Below are positions 11,598 through 22,300 of a stretch of DNA of 64,000 nt, piece by piece. The DNA comes from Corbicula japonica (taxonomy: Eukaryota > Mollusca > Bivalvia > Venerida > Cyrenidae): assembly GCA_038501625.1 (NCBI GenBank), contig JAZAYU010000001.1, forward strand, positions 7,710,829-7,774,828. Direction: 5' to 3'. Below the pieces are notes generated by a model. It ran no database searches. It saw only the letters and a list, made by a program, of their open reading frames with translations, and was not told the DNA's origin. Positions within the stretch are counted from its first letter, which is position 1, and each line of letters opens with the position of its first letter. Position numbers and translations under genes: made by a program.

Positions 11598-14500
11598 TGG
11601 TGCGAAGGGGGTGATCTGAATGTGTTAGCGTGGAATGTTCACGGACTTACTGATTCTAAGAAAGAACATTGTGAATTTGTAAATATAATTGAGCAAAATG
11701 ATATTGTATTCCTATTTGAAACATGGGCAAATTGCCATAGTAATATTGATATTGTCGGTTACATATCGGTTAATCAGTACAGAAAGTATCAGCATAAAAA
11801 TGCCAAAAGATCTAGTGGTGGCATAGCAGTGTATATAAAAGAAAGTTTAAAAGATGGTGTCACTGTTTTGCGACAGCATTATGATTCGGTCATGTGGTTA
11901 AAATTAAACAAAACATTTTTTAATACTGATCATGATATGTATATATGTGGGGTCTACATATGGTTTAAACAGTATTTATTTCAAATAGTACATATAAATC
12001 CAAGTATAACAGAGCAAGACAATACATATATATTTGAGAGGATGAGAAAACAAGCTATCAGATGATAGCTTATATTAATTCTTTTCCCCGTAGTCATGAT
12101 GTAATCATTATGGTGAAGATCAATCAGTAAATAACAATATGTTCAGATTCTAATTTGAAATGAATACTTTCAATACTAAAAAAAATAGAAGCGGACATTT
12201 TTGAAAGTTGTTGTTTGTGTTAAATAAAAGATAGGAATTACGAGAATTTACAGAAAAGAAACAAAAACCACCATTTTGTTTCAACACGTGCTGTGCCTCA
12301 TCCCGCGTATGCCCATCACCGGACCCCGGACCACGAAACCACCCACGCTCACGCAGAGAACCGCTTCGAGGCCGTCAAGTATTGTTGAACTTTATAGAAC
12401 ACGTACTTGTTTTGTTCGACTGTTAGATTGTCATTACCATAAATAAGATTATTGAGCAATAAAGGGCATGGAAGATTGGACAAGTAACGCAGTCGTTGCG
12501 TGTGGTATAATGGACAAAGAAGTAAGTAGTGAGTGGGAGTCTCGATAGCACCGCATGGGCACAGAGGACTATTTATAATCGATTTTCGATGTAGATCGAA
12601 GTTTAGAGCGCTACACCCTAATCTAATACGAGCGTGAAGAACTTGTCCTTCTCTACTTCCTATGTTAAAATACAGAGGTGGTTTTGGTAGATGAAAGTTG
12701 AGTTTGTGCTTAAAGATGGATAGAGATTGGCTTGTCTTTACATCCACGGGTAGTTGATTCCATTCGTTTATGACCGATGGTAAAAATGAATTTCTGTAAA
12801 GTTCGCTACGACATTGGATAGATGGAATATTGGTATTTCGAAACTGGTACCTATTGTTAGGGTTGTTTGGTATTAAGTTGTTGAGATATGCTGGACATAA
12901 TTCATTTTTCATCTTATAGAATAAGATTAATTTGTGTTTGCGTCTTCGCGTTGAGAGTAATTCCCATTTTAATTCGTTATAAAGGTTGTTTATGCTACAT
13001 AGTTTGGTCGCGCCAGTAACAATACGGGCGGCTTCGATTTGAATACTTTCTAATTCCCGTTTTAGTTCATCAGAGCAATTGTCCCATAATGAGTCGCTGT
13101 ATTCCAACAGAGGTCTAATAAAAGAGAAGTACATCTTTTCTAGTGATTTTCTACCAAGTTTGAATTTAAAGAATCTCAAGATTCCAATGCGCTTCCAGGC
13201 TCTGCTCACAATCGAAGATATATGAGGTCCCCATTTGCCATCGTTAGAAAGAATGATACCCAAATGTTTGTGTTCTTGTACGTTTTTGATGACAGTATTA
13301 TCCATGATAAGGTTTGGATGATTTGGTCTATTTCGTTTACGAGAGAAAAGAATAGTTTCTGTTTTATTTGGATTAAAGTCAACGAGCCATGTCTTGGCCC
13401 ATGAATGAATTTTTTCTAGGTCAGAGTTTAGAATAGTAGAGCAAGATTGAGGATCCTCAACTACAAGGTAGAGACTTGTGTCATCAGCGAAAAGACGTAT
13501 ATTTGACCTTATTTCTTTCACTATATCATTAATATACAGTAAAAATAGTAGCGGACCAAGAATAGAGCCCTGTGGAACGCCCGATGTAATGGTTCGCCAG
13601 TTTGAATATGAATTGTTGAGAACTACGCGTTGCTGACGTTTAGAAAGATAAGATGAAAACCATTCGAGAAGAGAGTCACGCACACCAGCATTATATAATT
13701 TGAGCAATAGTCCTCTGTGCCACACGCGGTCGAAAGCCTTTGATATATCGCAAAAAATGGCCCTTATTTCTTTTCCTTCGTCCAATGCTTTGCAAATATC
13801 GTTATATATATAAATCAACTGATTTGTGGTGGAATCACCTTTTATAAAACCTGACTGAAACGGGGTTAAAATTTGGTTATTGATAAAGTGATTATATAGG
13901 TATTTATGAACACAACGTTCAAAAATTTTTCCCAGACAACTTAACAACGATATTGGACGGTAGTTGCTGGGGTCTGACGGGTCGGCTTTTTTTTATATAG
14001 CTGTGATGTTCGCGTTTTTCCATATGGTGGGGTCTACATATGGCCGGAAGACTCTCCTGTATATAATATATGTGATGTTGATTTATTTGATATTGTTCAA
14101 AATGATATTTATGAATTTGAGAGTAAAGGTGCTGTGTATTTAATGGGAGATTGGAACAGCCGTGTTGGAGTAAGAGATGATTTTATACGTTATGACAGAA
14201 ATATTGATTTATTTGATAGCGATGATTATAGCCCCGATGTACCACTATCTAGGGCCTCATGTGATAAAACATGTAACAGTTTTGGATTAAGACTTCTTGA
14301 CCTTTGTAAATCCTCGGGCGTTCGAATTGTTAACGGTAGAATGAGTAATGATTATGGGGTCGGTTCTTATACATTTGCTTCAAAGAAAGGAGCTTCTGTT
14401 ATAGATTATTTATTAGCTAAGGAGTGTGATTTTGTTTATATTAATAGCTTTACGGTACATGATTTTAATGAATGGAGTGACCATAGCCCGATATCTATGT

Positions 14501-17118
14501 CGCTCAGATGTAACAGTAACGTAACTAACAATTTTAATGATTGTTATTATAAATGTAAATGGAATGATTTGTTGAAGAATGATTTTAGGTCGGGCTTGAT
14601 AGGAAAATTAAGTAGTTTTAACCACGTGACAGAAAATATAGATTACAGTGATAGAAATTGTATTAATAATGTGGTTCTTAGGTTTACAGATATTTTACGT
14701 GAGGTAGCAGATCCTTTATTTAAACGTTGTATAAGCATATCAAATAGTAAATCTGCATATTTTATAGATACTTCGGTAAATGATAGAGAATGGTTCGATA
14801 ACGAGTGTTTACAGGCTAAACAACGTTATGTGGAAGCACAACGTGTGTTTAAAAGGTGCAAATCAGATTATAGTAGAAATCAGTTTTGTTCCCTTAAATC
14901 TGTATATAAATCACTTGTAAAGAAAAAAAGACAGTCGTTTAAAGCAAAGCAGTTGTTAAAAATAGAGAAACTGAAAAATTCTAAACCTAGGGATTTTTGG
15001 CGGTATTTTAAGAAAAAATCAAATCAGACATGTAACGACATTACAAATGAGTCGTTCTTTAAATATTTTTCAGAGATAGGTAATACATTATTTAAAAATG
15101 ATAATCCTGAAGCTGAGCAGTTTGTACAGTCTCATGATTTTAATGAAAATAATTCAGAGTTCGATGGTGCCTTACTTAATATGCCTATTTCGGTAAGTGA
15201 AATTTTAGAAGCTGTAAAAAAGTTAAAGAGAAATAAGTCTTGCGGGAATGACTTTTTACTAAACGAGTATTTCATTGAATCAGTCGATATACTGGCATCG
15301 CATATATGTGACATTTTTAATGGAATTTTGAACAGTGGTGTTTTTCCTGATACTTGGACACAGGGGGTAATTATACCTGTACATAAAAAGGGGGAAAAAG
15401 GTATTGTAAGCAATTACAGGGGCATCACTCTAGTAAGTTGTATGTCAAAATTATTTACCTCTGTCATAAATAAGCGAATTGTTGATTTTTGTGATAGTAA
15501 TAATATTATTTCAGATGCACAGTTTGGGTTCAGGAAAGGTCTGTCTACAGTGGATGCTCTTTTTATTCTCCAGAATCTTGTACAAAAATACTTAAATGAA
15601 AACAAAAGATTGTATTGCGTTTTTGTAGATTTGAAAATGGCTTACGATGGTATTAATAGAAATGCATTATGGCTGAAGTTGTATAAGCTTGGAATTGATG
15701 GTAAAATCCTGAGAATAATAAAGGATATGTACGAAAAGGTTAAATCTTCCGTACGATCGTGTAATACGTATTCAGATTTTTTTGAATATGCAGTGGGATT
15801 ACGTCAAGGGGAGGTAATGTCGCCGGTTCTCTTTTCTTTATTTGTTGAAGATTTGGAACTGTTCCTACAAAATGACATTAACTCAGGTATTACTATCGAT
15901 GAAATAATTCTTATATTACTACTCTTTGCTGATGATATGGTGATACTGGGAAAGACCCCAGAAGAAATAAACAGATCTCTAGAATTGCTAGGTAACTATT
16001 GCAAAACATGGAGCCTAGAGGTCAACACCCAAAAAACCAAAGTAATGGTGTTTCGTAAAAGAGGAGGGTTGTTTGAAAATGAATTGTTTGCATATAATGG
16101 AAATAGACTAGAGGTTGTTAATGATTTTAATTATCTAGGGGTAGTTTTCAATTACACGGGTGGTTTTATGTTAAATCAACAGCAATTGGCCAGTAAAGCA
16201 TTAAAGGCATTAAACGTATTATTGATAAACTGTAAAAAATATCAAATGAAACCAAAAATTCTTTGTCAGTTATTTGATTCCTTTGTTGGATCTATACTGG
16301 GTTATTCGTCAGAGATATGGGGATTTGGAAAATCAAAAGAAATAGAAAGAATACATCTGAAATTTTTAAAGAAAATTCTTGGCGTAAAATTAAGTACTTC
16401 AAATGTAGCAGTATATGGCGAGTTAGGAAGGTATCCGTTATATATATCACGATTTGTACGTATTGTGAAATATTGGTTTAAGGTTATTAAGACTGACAAT
16501 ATTATTTTGGAAACTGTGTATGATATGTCTTACATAGATTGTCTTAAGGGAAAGAAAAATTGGGTTTCAAGTATTAAGAAGTTATTATGTGAAAATGGTT
16601 TTAATGAGGTGTTTGAAAACCCATCTAGTGTTAATGAGTCAACCTTTGTGTATATATTTAAACAAAGACTGTGTGATTGTTTTTTACAAGAATGGTATAA
16701 TAGTAAATCGTCAAATTCCATGTTATTACTATATAATCATGTTAAGGAAACCTTTGGTTATGAAACTTACCTTGATGTACTACCTTCAGATCTAAGAAAT
16801 TGTCTGACTCGCATTCGAGTATCAGCACACTCATTACGAATACAAACAGGAAGATACGGAGTAAACCGAGTTCCTAGAAATGAACGTATTTTTGTATACT
16901 GTGATTTAAATGACATAGATGACGAATTTCATTTCTTATGTAAATGTCCATGTCTTAATGACCTCAGACAAACCTATATAAAGCGATATTATTATAATAG
17001 GCCAAATATGGTTAAACTTATAGAATTATTAAAGTGTAACAATATAAATTATTTAATGAAACTCAGTAAAATCATTAAACTTTCTTTCAGTCGTCGAAAT
17101 ATTTTGGTTGAGAACTAA
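11598..17118 (+). CDS. LINE endonuclease-reverse transcriptase ORF, split by insertion
   Basis: The 5' part (11598-11963) begins an AP-type endonuclease: VLAWNVHGLTDSKK, then FLFETWA and SGGIAVYIK. The 3' part (14044-17118) continues it with GDWNSRVG and WSDHSPIS, the catalytic Asp/His end. The RT follows with VFVDLKMAYDGINR (motif A), GLRQGEVMSPVLFSLF (B) and LLFADDMVILG (C). A Cys/His cluster (CDLNDIDDEFHFLCKCPC) lies near the end. The frame is uninterrupted once the 2.08-kb insert is ignored, about 1,140 codons. No ATG opens it: a TAA at 11595-11597 separates it in frame from the upstream ORF1-like tail, so either re-initiation or a single disabling mutation applies. Confidence 0.8.
11964..14026 (-). 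mobile_element. 5'-truncated LINE inserted in another LINE
   Basis: The 17-bp string GTGGGGTCTACATATGG flanks it at 11947-11963 and 14027-14043, a target-site duplication. The inserted body is 2.06 kb, in the opposite orientation to its host, and begins just upstream of RT motif 0 (SNYRPISLLS). The 3' end lacks a long poly(A). Confidence 0.88.
12349..13947 (-). CDS. LINE reverse transcriptase (CR1/jockey-type), 5' truncated
   Basis: It is open for 532 codons, and further upstream to a stop near 13995. Motifs in order are SGFIKGDSTTNQL, FCDISKAFDRVWH (A), SGVPQGSILGPLLFLLYIND (B), LFADDTSLYL (C), then HLGIILSNDGKW. The C-terminal part has INEWNQLPVDVK and SIFKHKLNFHL, and ends with a CPCGAIETPTHYLLLCPLY zinc-knuckle-like module. 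All catalytic Asp residues are present. The endonuclease part is absent, removed by 5' truncation at insertion, so this copy cannot mobilise itself. It acts, if at all, as a source of RT in the cytoplasm or nucleus. Confidence 0.85.
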   Translation of the reverse strand: MLSCLGKIFERCVHKYLYNHFINNQILTPFQSGFIKGDSTTNQLIYIYNDICKALDEGKEIRAIFCDISKAFDRVWHRGLLLKLYNAGVRDSLLEWFSSYLSKRQQRVVLNNSYSNWRTITSGVPQGSILGPLLFLLYINDIVKEIRSNIRLFADDTSLYLVVEDPQSCSTILNSDLEKIHSWAKTWLVDFNPNKTETILFSRKRNRPNHPNLIMDNTVIKNVQEHKHLGIILSNDGKWGPHISSIVSRAWKRIGILRFFKFKLGRKSLEKMYFSFIRPLLEYSDSLWDNCSDELKRELESIQIEAARIVTGATKLCSINNLYNELKWELLSTRRRKHKLILFYKMKNELCPAYLNNLIPNNPNNRYQFRNTNIPSIQCRSELYRNSFLPSVINEWNQLPVDVKTSQSLSIFKHKLNFHLPKPPLYFNIGSREGQVLHARIRLGCSALNFDLHRKSIINSPLCPCGAIETPTHYLLLCPLYHTQRLRYLSNLPCPLLLNNLIYGNDNLTVEQNKYVFYKVQQYLTASKRFSA

Positions 17119-18426
17119 ATGTAATTTATATGTTTAATTAGCAGCTCATCCTCTAATTTTCTTTAAATGTGTGTTAAAATGTGTTAAATATATTTTTGTG
17201 ACCAGTTGAATTTGTATTTGTATAATATATGTTGTTATTTAACGATGTACATGTTGTACAAGTTAATAAAGATCTTGTCTTGTCTTGTCTTTAATTTTAT
17301 CATTGATCCATTACTAAATTTGATTGTCTCTATAATTATCACATAATCCGCACAATTCAGAAAGAAACAAAAAAATATTCCCAGTTATGTTTTAAAACCT
17401 GTCGGTAGTTCATTGATGTACATTTTGCTTTGATCCACCTTCCTGTTAATTTCATGGAGGTTGCATTTTTTGACTATGGGGGTAAACAGCGATAATATCT
17501 GTCAATGAAATGCGACTTCAAAGAAAAATGTCGGCTCGTATCGAGACTGTGATGTTTTGTCGGCTCTGCTATGAAATCGTTTGATCTACAAGAAATGTGT
17601 ATGTGACATTTGTAATTTTTTAGCTGGTTTAATTTGGTTGATGATGCAACTGAAATATTACACTGGAGATAAAATTAGGATGTAATTTATAAATTATGGA
17701 ATATGTTCACGATGGTTAGTGTTTTAATATTTATTTTACATTTACATTCGTAAATGTCAGAGTTTGTTTAATAAAATAATTAAAATTTCTGCAAGCATCT
17801 AAACAAACTAGATATACGGTCTTTAATTCCATTACAATAATTTAAGGCCTATACGATTTTGATCTTGGTGTTATTAGTCAGTCTCTTGCCGTTTTGCTTT
17901 TTTTATTTGAAATTTGGTAATTTTGTGTCTTGTAAGAAATATTATTTGTCGAGTACAGTGCGGGGAATCATGACGTTACGTAGAATGATGCATAATCTCT
18001 TTAGTTGTGAATTAGGTTGTATATTTGCGCGGGAAAATCGGGTCATGTATTTTTGGCGGGAAAATCGGGACATGTATTTTGTGCGGGAAAATATAACGCG
18101 AATTCACTTATTAACGCGGTCGGGATGATGGACCCGCTATACCGCGTTATAAAGAGTTTGCAGTGTAATTGAGCAAAGACTGAATTTCTATTTTTAGCAG
18201 CAGTGACCTTGACCTTGACCCTGTGGTCATGATTTGAACAACTTTTGTAGACATCAGTGTCAGGATGCTTCAGGACAAATTTGGTTAAAATCCATCAAGT
18301 GGTTTCAGAGGAGATGTTGTTTAAAGGAAATTATTGACGGACGCCGGACAAAGACGGGTCACAATAGCTCACCATGAGCCTCTGGCTCAGGTGAGCTAAA
18401 AACAGCTTCGGTAAGTAATGTCTAAA

Positions 18427-18604
18427 TTAACCCTTTACTCCATAGATACACCTTTACAGCGTGGGCAAACAATGTAGATCCTGATCAGATGGCATGGCTG
18501 ATCAGGATCATTTTTTTATTATTTAGATTATGACCAATATGCGACCAATGCAGATCCACATCAGATAGCACATGTGTTAAAATGTGTTCATATGGAGGGC
18601 TTAA
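18427..18604. repeat. TTAA-flanked inverted repeat (240-bp family), internally deleted
   Basis: It starts ttaaccctttactccatag and ends tatggagggcttaa. The core has gtagatcctgatcag and its inverse. It is shorter than the full-length copies through an internal loss. Confidence 0.6.
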
Positions 18605-19189
18605 TACCTTCTACAAGGTACACAACATGATATTTATAGACACCTCTCAAAATGAAGTTTGCATTTCAAACAAAGCAACCTTGCTTGTCAAATAAAATGC
18701 TATGATTTTGATGATATGATTTTTTGATGACAAGCACTAGACTTTATTTATCTCACACATGAGATGTAGATTAAATAACTTCTTTTTTGGTTAAAAAAAA
18801 AGGTGACAACTTGGACTATATTGAGTTGAAATTACAGTTTTTGCTCCAGGGGACACCACATGAACAATACTATGAGGTTTTGAATAAGTTAATTGCAATT
18901 ATTATAAACCATTGCTTTTTTTAAACACTTCCAGTGACAAAACAAGTCCCACAATCATTAAACTTAAACTGGAGATCTAGCTCAAAACTAAAGCTTGGGT
19001 CAGTTTGCAGACTGGATTCTATTTCAACTGATCAGCTCCTTGAAATCTGAGACTGGTGTCCTATATGATCTTCAGGCAGAGTCACTCTATCATAAAACCA
19101 AGACTAAGAATTCAGAATAGACAGTCCCACAGTTTCTAGCTACTGGACTCCCCTACTACCTATGTGAGTGGCTAAATAATCGTACTTAC

Positions 19190-19322
19190 ACTAAAGCCCT
19201 CCCTACAAGGCAGTCCCTCCAGTATCTTGTGGTTAACAATGAACAAGCGTTTGGCTTCTATCACTTGCTTCAGGGTCCAGCCCTCCATGAATGGTCTCAG
19301 CATCTCATCTGTCACAGCAAAG
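19190..19322 (-). CDS. LOX shared exon E5
   Basis: It is 133 bp, phase 2 to 0. After the joined Asn codon it reads FAVTDEMLRPFMEGWTLKQV, then AKRLFIVNHKILEGLP and CREGFS. The acceptor is TATTTACAG and the donor GTAAGT. FAVTDEML and LFIV...ILEG are hallmark LOX sequence just before the core that holds the iron-ligand helices. No later exon was found at lower coordinates. Confidence 0.87.
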
Positions 19323-22300
19323 CTGTAAATATACAGGACATTCTACATTTACTGTAGATCAGGGATCACTGTCTGCTTACATCTCTCTCCTGCAATGAAG
19401 ACTTTTGGGGAGATACATTTATGACCTTCTCCTCGTTTAACCCTTTCCTCCATAAATACGCATTTTTGCGCATGTGTAACCAGTGTAGATTCAGATCAGC
19501 CAGCACATCCGTGCCGTCTGATCAGGATCTGTACTGGTCGCATTTTGGTCAGAAATAACCTAACGAATAAAAAAGCGAACAGTGCATATCCTGATCTTAC
19601 GTGCCGGATGTGCAGGCTGATCTGGATCTACACTGTTCGCCCAAGCAATAAAGGTGTGTCTATGGAGGAAAGGGTTAAAGGTGGTTCATTGACAGCCATT
19701 TGCTCTTACTTGTTAATTTGACAAGAAACATAACATCTCTATGGCAAAAAACTTTATCATTTTAAGATAGCTGATAACATTATAATTTCAGTGACATTTT
19801 AGACAACTAGGTATTTTTTCATCAAACACCCTTAATAATTATTTTAACAAAAATTAAAGTTCTGCTCAGTTCAGGGAATAGATTTCCAGATTAAGATTTA
19901 ACTAATTCAACTTAGGTGCTAATTAGGATTAGATGTTGTTTTCCTTTTGTGCAAAGGAGAAAGCAATAAATGTGTAGGGACTTGTGGACAGCAGTGTGAT
20001 AACCAGTAAACAATAAATTTATTTTCAGGGAAACTTTTCTACATAACCAAGTTGTATTTTACATCATCATATACAGTGGCAGATTTACTGCGGGCATGGA
20101 TTGTTAGTACTAAGCCCCACAGTCCCACATCCCCAAGTTTGCCATCAAGTGAATAGTGCACAGCTACACTTGATGAACTTTTTTACTTCTAGTAAAATAT
20201 AACATTGTGTACGTATATCAAGCATCTTTGAAATTCATAAAATAATTGTTTAAAACATGATATTTTAATAGATCAGTGAAACAAAATGGACCACCCTCCC
20301 ACGTTTGCCCACCCCCTGTTTTGAATTTCTGGATCCGATATAATCTATCTATATTAACTTTATGACAGATAGAATGCAAAGTAGCTTGTTCAAGTTAAAT
20401 TGATGCATTTTACAGATAACGTTTTAATTTATCCACTAAAAAATAAACCCATCTTGAGCTATCTTTGTAGAAGACAGGTACCCCTACTTGTGGAATAGGT
20501 TGACATTTCAAGTAGGGCAAAAATGAAATGAAAGATAAATGTTTGTGAATGAAATCACTTGCAGATGCAATACTAAGTCTTGTTAATTTTCATAAAATCA
20601 TATTAACCCTTTCCTCCATAGATAAACCATTATTGTGTGGGCAAACAGTGTAGATCCTGATCAGCCAGCACATCTGTGCTGTCTGATCAGGATCTGCACT
20701 GTTCGCTTTTTGATTTGTTAGGTTACTTCTGACCAAAATGCGACCAGTGCAGATCCTGATCAGACAGCATGGATGTGCCGGCTGATCTTGATCTACACTG
20801 GTCGCACATGCATAAAAATTTATGGAGGAAAGGGTTAAAGAAATGATCCTTATAGAGTTGAACAATACCACTTTGATGCAATTTAACTTACAACTTTTAC
20901 ACAGGCTTAAAAACATTGTGTTTCTGGTTGCCTGTCCTATCTTACTATTTTATAACTGACCATAATTTTTTTTTTTTTACTAAAAAAAGCATCAGATGGA
21001 TGGGCCGAAAATGCTAATAATACTTTGTTATATTATCTGTGAATTACCATAATAAACCAGAATGACCAACAGATTCATTGATAAGAAATCTTTGTTGATG
21101 GCAGTTTCAGTAGAGGTGAGCTGCTTGGTAACAAAAACCCAGAGTTTAATAAAACATTTGTTAATATGTGATATGGATACATAAAAGTCTTTTAGACAGT
21201 TGGAGATCTTAAGGGATTTTACAGATTGTACATTGTACCTGAAATGCTGTGCACAAACCCTTCACTAACCTTCTCAAACAGTTGAGAAACTATTACCAAT
21301 TAGTTATCACATTTATCAGTTTGTGCTGGTGCTGTTGACATTATTGACATAAGAACTAAAAAACTGTAAAGAATGACAAAGCCCAAGACTTTCAGGACAA
21401 ACATGATCCATTATTTAAAAACAAGCTCTTCCACCAAAAGCACAACTATTCTTTTTCTTAAGGATTAATTGACATGAAGTCTAATGCTTTTGACTTATTT
21501 TTGGTTTATGATTTTGAGTGGAAATGTCTGAATGTGACCCTGAGATTTCTACACTCAGACTGTCCACACAATGCTGACTTAATGGGCAGAAATATTTGGA
21601 AACCAGTCTCAAATCTCAAGCATCTGATTGGCTGAAATGGCGACTGGTCGCCATTTCAGCCAATCAGATGCTTGAGATTTGAGACTGGTTTTCATGCTCA
21701 GTTTTATAACCTCCAACCATTAACTCACTTTTCAGGGATTTCTGTACACAGCTCTATACATGAGTGGTTCATGCTTGCTATTCTCTGGTACCCAAAGAAC
21801 AAGTCATTGCTCCATCTCTTGGTTCCCTGCAAACATAGAAAACTCTACTTAGATTGTGTTAATATTAAAGAGAACAAGTTATTGCTCCATCTCTCAATGG
21901 GAACAAGTCATTGCTCCATATATTGGTTCCCTGCAAACATAGAAAACTCATAATAAAAGGGAACAAGCCATTATTAGGTCTCTTGGTTCCCTGCAAACAT
22001 GAATTGTAGAATGGGAACCCAAGCCTCTGTGTAACAAGAGCAATCTGCTTTTCACTCTGATTAACCGAGTCTTAAAATGGCAAAATGCACATCTCTCAAT
22101 TGTAATATACAGTAAAACTTCGAAAACTCAAATACTCACTGGGATTTTGAAAATGTTCGAGTTTACCATGGTTCTCGAGTTTTCGAGGGTTTTGTTTATA
22201 AGGACCGATTTTTTTCTGTAAAGTCGTATAAACACATGTTTGTGACATTGTTGTTGACTACGTTATCGGAATATCATGATCTAAATTTTAAATGATGACA

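Larger units (their letters stand above)
11450..17290 (+). mobile_element. Non-LTR retrotransposon (LINE), plus strand, with 3' TCTTG repeats
   Basis: It runs from a frame-damaged upstream stretch ending AWIAYDTLYIDGK and a TAA at 11595, through endonuclease and reverse transcriptase, to aataaagatcttgtcttgtc at about 17270-17290. It sits inside the pogo-like element. The 5' border is approximate. No clear target duplication was seen. Clade assignment (I, CR1 or related) was not attempted. Confidence 0.75.
11019..18165. mobile_element. Pogo-like DNA transposon carrying two nested LINEs
   Basis: The ends are CACTGCAAACTCTTTATAAC and its exact inverse, GTTATAAAGAGTTTGCAGTG, and both continue to CGCG. 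TA is duplicated on the outer sides (11017-11018, 18166-18167). Removing 11019-18165 and one TA joins ctcaag-TA-attgagcaaagactg, which is exactly what the uninterrupted neighbouring unit reads at about 10870. The remaining element sequence (about 11019-11450 and 17290-18165) shows no transposase, so this is a non-autonomous copy. The pogo/Tigger label rests on the TA target and the cgttataacgcg-type ends. Confidence 0.85.
10549..18400. repeat. 145-bp tandem repeat array with terminal module, split by a transposon
   Basis: The phrase agtttgg recurs at 10549, 10694, 10839 and 10984, exactly 145 bp apart. Each unit has accttgacctt and acacctgggtagcaa. The unit interrupted at 11018 resumes at 18166. 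The array then runs into a tail (about 18230-18400) ending in the hairpin-like gctcaccatgagcctctggc / tcaggtgagct. It is a non-coding interspersed element of a kind common in bivalve genomes (established knowledge, recalled). Confidence 0.75.

Noticed and set aside
11622..12065. 147-codon ORF taken as a complete protein
   Set aside because: Its last third reads into the inserted minus-strand LINE; only the part up to 11963 is endonuclease.
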